A stretch of DNA of 10,366 bases, taken from the NCBI GenBank assembly GCA_002434595.1, contig DJKK01000211.1, positions 1-10,366 of the forward strand. The letters run 5' to 3'. This document shows, in pieces, positions 1-6,276 of this stretch (positions are counted from its first letter, which is position 1; the number at the start of each line of letters is the position of its first letter). The notes beneath the pieces were generated by a model. The model was given only the letters and a program-made list of their open reading frames with translations, did not search any database and was not told the DNA's origin. The position numbers and the translations under genes are program-made. This DNA comes from Alphaproteobacteria bacterium UBA6544 (GTDB lineage: Bacteria > Pseudomonadota > Alphaproteobacteria > UBA8366).

Positions 1-125
1 ACCCCGCCACCCACACGGCAATCATTGCCATCGTGAGCAAGACATCGCGCAATTGGTTATCGCCCGAACGGAATAACGGACCTCGGCCAAGATCGTGCTG
101 TCTGATCACATGCGGCCATCCGTGC

Positions 126-1337
126 CTAGAGACCTAAAATCAACTTCGCGATGATATTTTGCTGGATCTCGTTCGAGCCACCGTAAATCGATGCCTTGCG
201 ATAGTTAAAGTACCTAGGCGTGACGGTCGCGGCATACTCGGGTCCGATCGGCTCAGCGTTGCTGCCCGGCGACAGATAGTCCCGGTCATGCGGTTGCGCA
301 TAGTAGCCAATGGCCTGCATCGCGAGCTCGGTCATCGCCTGTCCGAGCTCAGTACCGCGCATTTTCAACACCGAGGACTCCGCTCCGGGACGCTCTCCGG
401 CCCCAAGCGCCCCCAATATGCGCAATTCGCTGATCTCAACTGCCCGAACTTCCATATCCAACCGCGCAATTTTCGTACGAAATCCATCATCCTCGATAAG
501 CGGCCGACCAGATGCCGTTTCTTGTTGGGCAATGCTCCGGATTTTTTCGATACCGGCGCGAATACTTGCCCCGTAGGATCCACCACGCTCAAACTCAAGC
601 AGGTATTTTGCGTAGGTCCAGCCTTTGTTTTCTTCACCAATTCTATTCTCAACAGGAACCCGGACATCATCGAAGAAAACTTGGTTGACCTCATGAAATG
701 GTGGCTCTTCCCCGTCGATCAGAACGATCGGTTCCACTCGTATTCCCGGCGTCTTCATATCAATTAGCAAGAAAGAGATGCCTTCCTGACGTTTTCCCTC
801 CGTAGACGTACGAACGAGACAAAAAATCCAGTCAGCGTGCTGCGCCAGGGTCGTCCAAATTTTCGAACCGTTGACAACGTAGTGATCGCCATCGCGAACA
901 GCGCGGGTTGACAGAGACGCTAAGTCCGAACCTGACCCGGGTTCTGAATAGCCCTGGCACCACCAATCATCGAAAGAAAGGATCCGGGGTAGAAAGCGTT
1001 TTTTTTGGTCCGGCCGGCCGAACTGAACGATTACCGGCCCCACCATCCGTGCTCCGAAACCAATCGGACGTGGTGCACCGGCGGCGGAGATTTCCGTCTC
1101 GTAGATATAATGTTCCGCGGCAGTCCAACCCGTGCCACCATATTCCTCCGGCCACTTCGGTGCTGCCCAGCCTTTCTCGTAGAGAGCCTTTTGCCATACG
1201 CGTTGACGGTCTGGATCTAAATAGTTTGTCGGTGATTTCTTTAGAGTCTCACGCATATCGGACGTAAACTTTGCGTCGATAAAATCCCGAACTTCTTGTC
1301 GAAACGCTTCCTCCGCCGGACTGAAAGTCAGGTCCAT
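126..1337 (-). CDS. acyl-CoA dehydrogenase family protein (403 aa)
   Basis: A flavoprotein that should introduce the alpha,beta double bond into an acyl-CoA and pass electrons to ETF; the substrate cannot be told from sequence. The N-terminal helical domain starts MDLTFSPAEEAFRQEV, the family FAD/substrate motif YSEPGSGSDLA is at residues 130-140, and the C-terminal dehydrogenase domain ends with IYGGSNEIQ at 384-392. The wording resembles the PimC-like (pimeloyl-CoA dehydrogenase large subunit) branch. The frame stays open upstream to 1406, but I start at 1337: GGAG lies 7 nt before this ATG, the protein then begins as the family does, and the extra 23 residues look unrelated. Where many family members have the catalytic Glu (YEGT), this one has Gly (YGGS). 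Glu248/Glu250 in LLEFER, where LCAD/IVD-type enzymes place their base, are candidates. The gene is divergent from the Nudix gene and stands alone on its strand here. The family is sure; the substrate is unknown. Confidence 0.93.
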   Translation of the reverse strand: MDLTFSPAEEAFRQEVRDFIDAKFTSDMRETLKKSPTNYLDPDRQRVWQKALYEKGWAAPKWPEEYGGTGWTAAEHYIYETEISAAGAPRPIGFGARMVGPVIVQFGRPDQKKRFLPRILSFDDWWCQGYSEPGSGSDLASLSTRAVRDGDHYVVNGSKIWTTLAQHADWIFCLVRTSTEGKRQEGISFLLIDMKTPGIRVEPIVLIDGEEPPFHEVNQVFFDDVRVPVENRIGEENKGWTYAKYLLEFERGGSYGASIRAGIEKIRSIAQQETASGRPLIEDDGFRTKIARLDMEVRAVEISELRILGALGAGERPGAESSVLKMRGTELGQAMTELAMQAIGYYAQPHDRDYLSPGSNAEPIGPEYAATVTPRYFNYRKASIYGGSNEIQQNIIAKLILGL

Positions 1338-1360
1338 CCAGTGTCTCCATGAAAAAAGGC

Positions 1361-1370
1361 AATTGCAATT
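1361..1370. promoter_or_regulatory. perfect 10-bp palindrome upstream of the acyl-CoA dehydrogenase
   Basis: AATTGCAATT reads the same on both strands. It ends 23 nt before the dehydrogenase start codon, between a possible -10 (1377-1382) and the ribosome binding site. It is nearly repeated at 1983-1992 in front of the divergent Nudix gene. An operator role is inference only; a 10-bp AT-rich palindrome can occur by chance. Confidence 0.2.
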
Positions 1371-1623
1371 TCGTTCATAATACTCGCTCGTGCCGCCGAG
1401 GACCATGCGCAGGTCAGAATTAGGAGCCTCTTTCCGCAGGATTAAGGGGCAGCATGGTCTTTGCGAGCCGACTCAATGCACGCGCGCGCCACCAGCGGGT
1501 GCGCATGCCGCTAACGACATCTATCGCATTCTGAAAAAAGTTCAGACAGAGCCACTTATAACCCTTCCCATGAAGCGACGCAGGCCTCCAACCAAATTGT
1601 CACGCGTTTAAAAGTATCAGTGT

Positions 1624-1648
1624 CCTCGATTGCGCGCAGTGCGCGAGG
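1624..1648. repeat. hairpin-forming inverted repeat
   Basis: CCTC pairs with GAGG on the outside and GCGC with GCGC inside, with a four-base bulge on the left arm and a five-base loop. No T-run follows on either strand, so it is not a standard terminator. No gene covers it. It is the first of three hairpins in a row in this gap. Confidence 0.3.
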
Positions 1649-1727
1649 CCCAAAACATTCCGCATCACGCCCATTTGCCCACGTATTAGACCACATGCGC
1701 CAGAGCGCAAGCGCCCTTGGTCGACTT

Positions 1728-1751
1728 CGCGGAAACCGCGCATGGTTTTTT
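1728..1751 (+). terminator. weak candidate rho-independent terminator or structured element
   Basis: A five-base-pair GC stem (CGCGG / CCGCG, loop AAA, 1728-1740) is followed after five bases by six T (1746-1751). The stem is short and the T-run does not touch it, so this is a marginal terminator. No plus-strand gene ends upstream of it here. If real, it would end an unannotated short transcript. Confidence 0.2.
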
Positions 1752-1936
1752 GGCCATTCGGCCCACGACCCGTCTCATACAACGAAAAGATTCTCCCTCG
1801 CGCGGACACCCAATTACGGCCAGCGGTGAGCTGCGACTATCTGTATTGAAAATCCGTTAACTACCTAACCTTTCGTAAACCTTGCGAGCCCACGACGCCA
1901 ATACCGATCGGTCCGAGGGTCAGAAAACCGTCCTCG

Positions 1937-1965
1937 TTGAGTCTCGTGAATTGGAGACATAATGT
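1937..1965 (+). promoter_or_regulatory. possible sigma-70 promoter of the Nudix gene
   Basis: TTGAGT (1937-1942) is a fair -35. TAATGT lies 17 bases on and CATAAT 15 bases on; neither is a strong -10. The spacer contains the inverted repeat GTCTC-N8-GAGAC (1941-1958), which could bind a regulator. The site lies 40 to 68 nt before the Nudix start codon. Assigned by eye from hexamer resemblance only. Confidence 0.2.
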
Positions 1966-2004
1966 TTACGTGGAATTTTCATAATTGTAATTGGAACATC
2001 TTGA

Positions 2005-2607
2005 ATGAATCGCAGTGACGTTGAAATCATTGAGCGCGAAGAGCTTTACAACGGCTTCTTCAAAATGCGCCGATATAGTCTCAAACACCGAACATTCTCT
2101 GGCGAATGGTCGAGCATTCTTTCCCGCGAGGTCTTCGAGCGTGGTGGGGTCGCCGCCGTCATCCCCTTCGATCCAATCCGGGATGAAGTCGTTCTCATCG
2201 AACAGTTCCGCCCGGGTCCAATGGCCGCCGGCCATTCCAACCCATGGACGGTGGAGATAGTCGCGGGAATTTTGGAAGAGGGAGAAACACCTGAAGCGCT
2301 CGCGCATAGAGAAACAGAAGAGGAAACTGGCGGAACGCTTCAGGACGTCATTTATATTAACAATTTTTTTATGGCACCGGGCAGTTCCAGTGAACTAGGC
2401 CATTTGCTTTGCGGGCAGATAGACGCAACGAACATCGGCGGTATCCACGGCAACGATGACGAAGGTGAAGATATCAGGGTGTTTTCTGAGCCTGCCACGG
2501 CAGCCTTCAAACGCGTTCAGCGCGGCGAAATCGCGAGCGCGTTCTCGATTATCGGACTGCAATGGCTGGAATTAAATCGCGAAGCCCTGCGCCGTCGTTG
2601 GACTTGA
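2005..2607 (+). CDS. nudF: Nudix hydrolase, ADP-ribose pyrophosphatase type (200 aa)
   Basis: Expected to hydrolyse ADP-ribose to AMP and ribose 5-phosphate in the cytoplasm. The Nudix box GX5EX7REXXEEXG is complete at residues 88-109 (G88, E94, R102, E103, E106, E107, G109). It is preceded by the hydrophobic strand expected before the box and by RGGVAAVIPFD (46-56), typical of the NudF/TrgB family. EGEDIRV at 153-159 supplies the acidic residues that ADP-ribose hydrolases carry after the box. Length of about 200 aa fits the family. GGAA 8 nt before the ATG is a modest ribosome binding site. It precedes cysK by 78 nt, so it may share its transcript or have its own. Other Nudix substrates cannot be excluded. 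Confidence 0.9.
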   Translation: MNRSDVEIIEREELYNGFFKMRRYSLKHRTFSGEWSSILSREVFERGGVAAVIPFDPIRDEVVLIEQFRPGPMAAGHSNPWTVEIVAGILEEGETPEALAHRETEEETGGTLQDVIYINNFFMAPGSSSELGHLLCGQIDATNIGGIHGNDDEGEDIRVFSEPATAAFKRVQRGEIASAFSIIGLQWLELNREALRRRWT

Positions 2608-2685
2608 CCGACATTCTGGGGAAATGCTTGATAACGGCCCAGTTCTGCCGCGAACCGAGCCCACTATGAACGGAGCAAGGTCGAC

Positions 2686-3687
2686 ATGAATTATCGTGAA
2701 GATTTCATCGATTCCATTGGCAATACGCCTTTGATCAAACTCAAGAAAGCTTCCGAGGATACTGGCTGTATTATTCTAGGCAAGGCCGAGTTCCTCAACC
2801 CTGGCGGTTCGGTGAAGGACCGAGCGGCGAAGTACATTATTCTGGATGCGGAGGAACGGGGAGATCTTCAACTCGGTGGTGTAATAGTTGAAGGAACGGC
2901 TGGAAATACGGGGATTGGCCTGTCATTGGTCGGAAACGCCCGCGGATACCGAACCGTCATCATTATTCCGGACACGCAAAGTCAGGAAAAGAAGGACATG
3001 TTAAGGCTGTGCGGTGCCGAACTGATCGAAGTGCCGGCAGTGCCCTTCAAAGATCCAAACAATTACGTTCATCAGGCGGAACGGAAAGCAACGGAACTCG
3101 CTTCGAGCGAGCCAAACGGCGTCCTCTACGCCAATCAATGGGATAACACTTCAAACCGGCTTGGCCACTTTCGCTCAACCGGACCGGAAATATGGGAGCA
3201 AACCGACGGCAAGGTCGACGGTTTCACCTGCGCAATTGGTACTGGTGGCACGCTCGCAGGTATCAGCCTATTCCTTAAAGAGAAGAATTCGAGCGTCAAA
3301 ACCGCAGTTGCTGACCCGATGGGTGCGGCCATGTACAGCTATATCAAGACGGGTGAATTAAAGTCTGAGGGCAGTTCGATCTCGGAAGGGATCGGGCAAG
3401 GCCGTATCACCGGGAACATCGACGGCGCCCCGTTTGACGATGCCTATCAAATACCTGACGAAGAGGCACTCCCCGTTGTCTTCGATCTATTGAAACATGA
3501 AGGCCTATGTCTTGGGGCATCAAGCGGTGTGAATGTCGCTAGCGCGATCCGCATGGCGAAGGACATGGGTCCGGGTCATACTATCGTTACCGTGCTTTGC
3601 GATTTTGGCACAAAGTATCAATCGAAACTGTTCAATCCGGTTTTCCTCCGGGAAAAGAATTTGCCGGTTCCCTCATGGTTGGAGTGA
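2686..3687 (+). CDS. cysK: cysteine synthase A-like PLP enzyme (333 aa)
   Basis: A fold-type II PLP enzyme making cysteine from O-acetylserine and sulfide. IGNTPLIKL is at residues 11-19 and the Schiff-base lysine is K44 in GGSVKDRAA. The substrate loop is TAGNTG at 71-76, and the phosphate-binding GTGGT is at 185-189. LGASSG (277-281) supplies the Ser that contacts the PLP nitrogen. The loop differs from the textbook TSGNTG by Ser to Ala. The C-terminal part (CDFGTKYQSK, ending in PVPSWLE) also differs from canonical CysK, so this is a divergent subgroup. AAGG a few bases before the ATG serves as ribosome binding site. alaX follows after 5 nt, indicating co-transcription. Cystathionine beta-synthase is less likely because no regulatory domain is present. 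Confidence 0.93.
   Translation: MNYREDFIDSIGNTPLIKLKKASEDTGCIILGKAEFLNPGGSVKDRAAKYIILDAEERGDLQLGGVIVEGTAGNTGIGLSLVGNARGYRTVIIIPDTQSQEKKDMLRLCGAELIEVPAVPFKDPNNYVHQAERKATELASSEPNGVLYANQWDNTSNRLGHFRSTGPEIWEQTDGKVDGFTCAIGTGGTLAGISLFLKEKNSSVKTAVADPMGAAMYSYIKTGELKSEGSSISEGIGQGRITGNIDGAPFDDAYQIPDEEALPVVFDLLKHEGLCLGASSGVNVASAIRMAKDMGPGHTIVTVLCDFGTKYQSKLFNPVFLREKNLPVPSWLE
3681..3684 (+). promoter_or_regulatory. ribosome binding site of alaX, inside the end of cysK
   Basis: GGAG overlaps the last codons of cysK and lies 8 nt before the ATG at 3693. This favours that start over upstream in-frame starts, which reach back to 3597 and would put up to 32 extra residues inside cysK. Confidence 0.6.
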
Positions 3688-3692
3688 GCAAG

Positions 3693-4409
3693 ATGCAGTC
3701 AGAAGAAGTATTCCGTAGCGATTCCTATCTGAAGGAATGCGACGCTGAAGTCGTATCCGTGAACGAACTGGGGGGCATCATTCTCGACCGTACGATCTTC
3801 TATCCAATGGGCGGCGGTCAACCTGGCGATACCGGCATCTTACGCCTATCAGACGGAAGTGAAATCGTCATCGCAACAACAGTGAAGGGTAAAGGCAACG
3901 AAAATGTCGTCCACGTCCCAATCGAAGGCCAAACCGCACCTGTACCTGGCGCAAAGGTAACCGCGGCCATCGATTGGGAACGGCGATATAAGCACATGCA
4001 GATGCACACGGCCCTCCATTTGATGTGCTCGGTCGTGCCGGCCGGCGTGACTGGCAACCAGATTGGTTCCGAGAAGAGCCGCATGGATTTCGACATGGGT
4101 GATGAGAAACTCGACAAGGAATTAATCGCCGACGCCGTAAACGCATTGATAGATGCGGATCATCCAACCAACATCGACTACATTACGGATGAGGAACTTG
4201 ATGCGCGACCTGAGATTATCCCGACGATGTCCGTCGCGCCGCCGCGCGGAGGAGGTCGCGTCCGATTGATGAAAATCGGCGACATCGACTTGCAACCCTG
4301 TGGCGGCACGCATGTTTCGCGTACCGGTGAGATCGGACACATCCGGGTCACCAAGATTGAAAGCAAGGGCAAGCGGAATCGTCGCGTTAGTATCGCGTTC
4401 ACCGAGTAG
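3693..4409 (+). CDS. alaX: alanyl-tRNA editing protein, AlaX type (238 aa)
   Basis: A free-standing relative of the AlaRS editing domain that hydrolyses wrongly made Ser-tRNA(Ala) (and Gly-tRNA(Ala) in some members). The N-terminal part has GGGQPGDTG at residues 40-48, the hallmark of this family. The zinc site is HTALH (H105, H109) plus CGGTH (C203, H207), all present, so the enzyme should be active. There is no aminoacylation domain. The length is normal for the short AlaX form without the C-terminal extension. It starts 5 nt after cysK and ends 16 nt before the sulfurtransferase, so it is translated from a cysteine-metabolism transcript. Its function there is inferred to be guarding against serine misincorporation; related editing domains for other amino acids are a less likely reading. 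Confidence 0.93.
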   Translation: MQSEEVFRSDSYLKECDAEVVSVNELGGIILDRTIFYPMGGGQPGDTGILRLSDGSEIVIATTVKGKGNENVVHVPIEGQTAPVPGAKVTAAIDWERRYKHMQMHTALHLMCSVVPAGVTGNQIGSEKSRMDFDMGDEKLDKELIADAVNALIDADHPTNIDYITDEELDARPEIIPTMSVAPPRGGGRVRLMKIGDIDLQPCGGTHVSRTGEIGHIRVTKIESKGKRNRRVSIAFTE

Positions 4410-4425
4410 ACACGAGAGAACAGCC

Positions 4426-5271
4426 ATGAGTTATACGAAACCGGAGGCATTGTTATCAACCGAATGGCTTGCCGCCAATTTGGATGATCCAAAAGTAGTT
4501 GTCGTTGACGCTTCACTGCCACGCGTTGGTGTGAAAGAAGACACCCGAGCCAACTATCGCGACGCCCATATCCCCGGTGCGCCGTTTTTCGATATCGACG
4601 TCATAGCAGACCCTAATGCGAGCCTACCGCATATGATGCCAACGGCTGAAATTTTCGCGGAGGGTGTATGCAAGCTTGGCATATCCAACGACACAAAAGT
4701 TGTGATCTATGATCAACATGGCATTTATTCGGCTCCAAGGGCCTGGTGGATGTTCCGTGCGTTCGGACACGACAATGTAGGGGTCCTCGACGGCGGTCTG
4801 CCGAAATGGCGATCCGACGGGTATCCGGTTGCAAGCGATACGGTCGTCCCCTCCTTGGCCGAGTTTAGCGCGAACGTGCGTCCCGAATTATTAAGATTGG
4901 TCGAACAGGTAAACGCCAATATCTCAAGCGGTGGCGAGCAAGTGATCGACGCGCGTGGAGCCGGCCGATACAACGGCACAGAAACTGAAACCCGTGCGGG
5001 GCTCCGCTCGGGTCATATCCCGGGATCCTTGAACGTGCCCTACGCCAACATCGTCAAGGATGGCAGTATGGTGGACAGTACCGCATTGCGTCATGCATTT
5101 GAAGCCGGAGGCGTCGATTTTGCGAAGCCGATTACAACAAGCTGCGGAAGTGGAATAACAGCCTGCATCCTGGCGCTTGGCCTATATCTTGAGGGCCGCG
5201 ACGACGTCGCCATCTATGATGGATCCTGGACCGAATGGGGTGGTCGCGAAGACCTACCAATCGAGACCTAA
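4426..5271 (+). CDS. sseA: 3-mercaptopyruvate sulfurtransferase, tandem rhodanese (281 aa)
   Basis: Transfers sulfur from 3-mercaptopyruvate to an acceptor such as thioredoxin or cyanide. It has two rhodanese domains: an inactive N-terminal one (about 10-135) and a catalytic C-terminal one (about 165-280). The active-site loop is CGSGIT with C240. CGSG[VI]T marks mercaptopyruvate enzymes, whereas thiosulfate rhodaneses usually have CRKGVT. YDGSWTEWG (264-272) is the usual C-terminal signature. No signal peptide is seen, so it acts in the cytoplasm. The frame extends upstream into alaX, but the ATG at 4426 gives the family N-terminus, with a GAGAGAA purine stretch in front. Its stop (TAA) shares a base with the ATG of the next, now broken, gene (TAATG), which points to translational coupling in the ancestor. 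Confidence 0.94.
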   Translation: MSYTKPEALLSTEWLAANLDDPKVVVVDASLPRVGVKEDTRANYRDAHIPGAPFFDIDVIADPNASLPHMMPTAEIFAEGVCKLGISNDTKVVIYDQHGIYSAPRAWWMFRAFGHDNVGVLDGGLPKWRSDGYPVASDTVVPSLAEFSANVRPELLRLVEQVNANISSGGEQVIDARGAGRYNGTETETRAGLRSGHIPGSLNVPYANIVKDGSMVDSTALRHAFEAGGVDFAKPITTSCGSGITACILALGLYLEGRDDVAIYDGSWTEWGGREDLPIET

Positions 5272-5696
5272 TGCTTAACCACCCCATATGCGACGGCGAC
5301 GAGGATCGCGTGGTCGATCTATGGGAGGCTTGCAGTCCTGCACAACCAGGGAATGCGCGCCACGACGATAGCGCGCTGGCCCGCAGGACGCCGCAGGCTA
5401 AAATATTCGTGAGTATCCTCAATGACGAGATCGTTGCCAGCGTGCCGTGCGGGAGCGATGCTCACCGCGCCTGGGCATATTATTTTGCCGAGGCGCCAAA
5501 ACATCAAAAGACGGCCTCGGCAGCAAGTTGATGGCGCATAGGGAAATCTGGCTGCGTGATATCGGCGTGCCAAAAATGGAATTGATGATCCGCCTAGAGA
5601 ATGCAGCAGTCTGCGAGTTCTAGGAAAAGGATTGAGTACGCCGTCGAAGACCGAATTGTGATGTCGCAATGGATCGGCGGACGGGAGGCTGGATAG
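5271..5696 (+). pseudogene. decayed YpeA-like GNAT acetyltransferase
   Basis: Read across frames, this stretch gives a full-length small GNAT acetyltransferase resembling YpeA. The first frame (from the ATG at 5271) has DLWEAC, then IVAS and AWAYYFAEAPKHQK, and runs into a TGA at 5529. At about 5512 the likeness jumps to the -1 frame: GLGSKLMAHREIWL, then RLENAAVCEF. A TAG at 5621-5623 stands where the family has Tyr (FYEK), and a second TGA follows at 5633. From 5637 the first frame resumes with YAVEDRIVMSQW and ends at the TAG at 5694. The shifts cancel, so 426 bases equal 142 codons, the expected size for the family. At least three lesions argue against one sequencing error. The product is surely non-functional. 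Family assignment rests on recognisable GNAT motifs A and B. Confidence 0.8.
5683..5688 (+). promoter_or_regulatory. strong ribosome binding site kept inside the pseudogene
   Basis: GGGAGG lies 9 nt before the ATG at 5698, within the last codons of the broken acetyltransferase. It sets the start of the intact acetyltransferase and is a plausible reason why the 3' end of the pseudogene survives. Confidence 0.6.
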
Positions 5697-5697
5697 C

Positions 5698-6276
5698 ATG
5701 ATTTTCAGGGACGACCGGCTTGAAGTAACATTTACCTATTTAGAGATGCGCGAGGCCCCGAAGCGCCCTTCGGCACATCCTCCCGTGCTTGAGCATCCGA
5801 TTACGCTGACGCGAATCATGGAACCTACGATTGGGTTCTATCGCTACTTATACAACACTGTTGGAGAGCCGTGGCTCTGGTATGAACGGCGCATCATGGA
5901 GGATGAAAAGCTTCTGCAGATCATTCGTAACGACAAGGTGGAAATCTATTGCCTCTTCGTGGGAGGCGTGCCCGCAGGTTACGCTGAACTCAATCGTCGT
6001 GATCCGCGTGACATCGCACTTTCCTATTTTGGATTGGTGCCGGATTTCATCGGCCAGGGGCTCGGGCGTTATTTCCTTCAGGAAATTATTGATATCGCGT
6101 GGAGCTATCATCCGTCGCGATTTTGGTTACACACCTGCACACTCGACCACCCGTCTGCATTGCAGAACTATCAGCGGCGGGGATTTGCTCCATTCGACCA
6201 GAAAACTCGGAAAGTTATGGATCCGCGACGCGTCGGCTACATGCCGGTCAACGTGGGCCCACCACTGGATATCTAA
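5698..6276 (+). CDS. GNAT family N-acetyltransferase (192 aa)
   Basis: Transfers an acetyl group from acetyl-CoA to an unknown amine. The acetyl-CoA pyrophosphate loop IGQGLG is at residues 118-123 after the strand SYFGLVPDF, and motif B, HPSALQNYQRRGF, is at 151-163. The N-terminal part has FYRYLYNTVGEPWLWYERR (47-65), which I associate with a subgroup common in alphaproteobacteria whose substrate is not known to me. The ATG is supported by GGGAGG. It starts one base after the pseudogene's terminal stop and is probably the last gene of the cysK transcript. Its TAA overlaps the stop of the convergent FAD gene by four bases, so there is no room for a terminator between them. It does not appear to be a recent duplicate of the broken neighbour: the two share only the general fold motifs. 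Confidence 0.88.
   Translation: MIFRDDRLEVTFTYLEMREAPKRPSAHPPVLEHPITLTRIMEPTIGFYRYLYNTVGEPWLWYERRIMEDEKLLQIIRNDKVEIYCLFVGGVPAGYAELNRRDPRDIALSYFGLVPDFIGQGLGRYFLQEIIDIAWSYHPSRFWLHTCTLDHPSALQNYQRRGFAPFDQKTRKVMDPRRVGYMPVNVGPPLDI

Larger units (their letters stand above)
1338..2004. other. long divergent intergenic region with hairpins, no convincing gene
   Basis: About 670 bases separate two divergent starts. Short open frames exist on both strands, but none gives a protein I recognise, and their composition (Arg-, Pro- and Ala-rich) looks like non-coding DNA read in frame. The middle holds three GC-rich hairpins between 1624 and 1740, then a run of six T at 1746-1751. Near the left edge is the perfect palindrome AATTGCAATT (1361-1370) and near the right edge its one-mismatch copy AATTGTAATT (1983-1992). 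A TATTAT sequence on the minus strand (1377-1382) could be the -10 of the acyl-CoA dehydrogenase promoter, but I see no good -35. The stretch is presumably promoter DNA for both flanking genes, possibly with a small RNA or remains of a lost gene. Confidence 0.6.

Noticed and set aside
159..767. A 202-codon plus-strand frame opposite the acyl-CoA dehydrogenase.
   Set aside because: It lies wholly antisense to a clear enzyme gene and its translation shows no domain or family motif.
1338..2004. tRNA gene or insertion-sequence remnant in the long intergenic gap.
   Set aside because: No T-loop-like GGTTCGAATCC, no cloverleaf, no terminal inverted repeats with target duplications and no transposase-like translation were seen.
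2666..2689. An ATG opening a seven-residue frame (MNGARST) whose TGA overlaps the cysK start (ATGA), possibly a regulatory leader peptide.
   Set aside because: It has no good ribosome binding site, no Cys, Met or run of regulatory codons, and no attenuator hairpin pair nearby. Chance is the simplest explanation.
5505..5531. Programmed ribosomal frameshift in the YpeA-like gene (CAAAAG near the shift).
   Set aside because: A single programmed shift would not yield a protein: an in-frame TAG at 5621 and a second shift follow, so decay is more likely.
5319..5699. A 126-codon minus-strand frame across the pseudogene, considered as a real gene in place of the decayed GNAT.
   Set aside because: The translation is Arg/Pro/Ser-rich with no recognisable domain. 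The plus-strand frames together spell a GNAT protein, which explains the stretch better.
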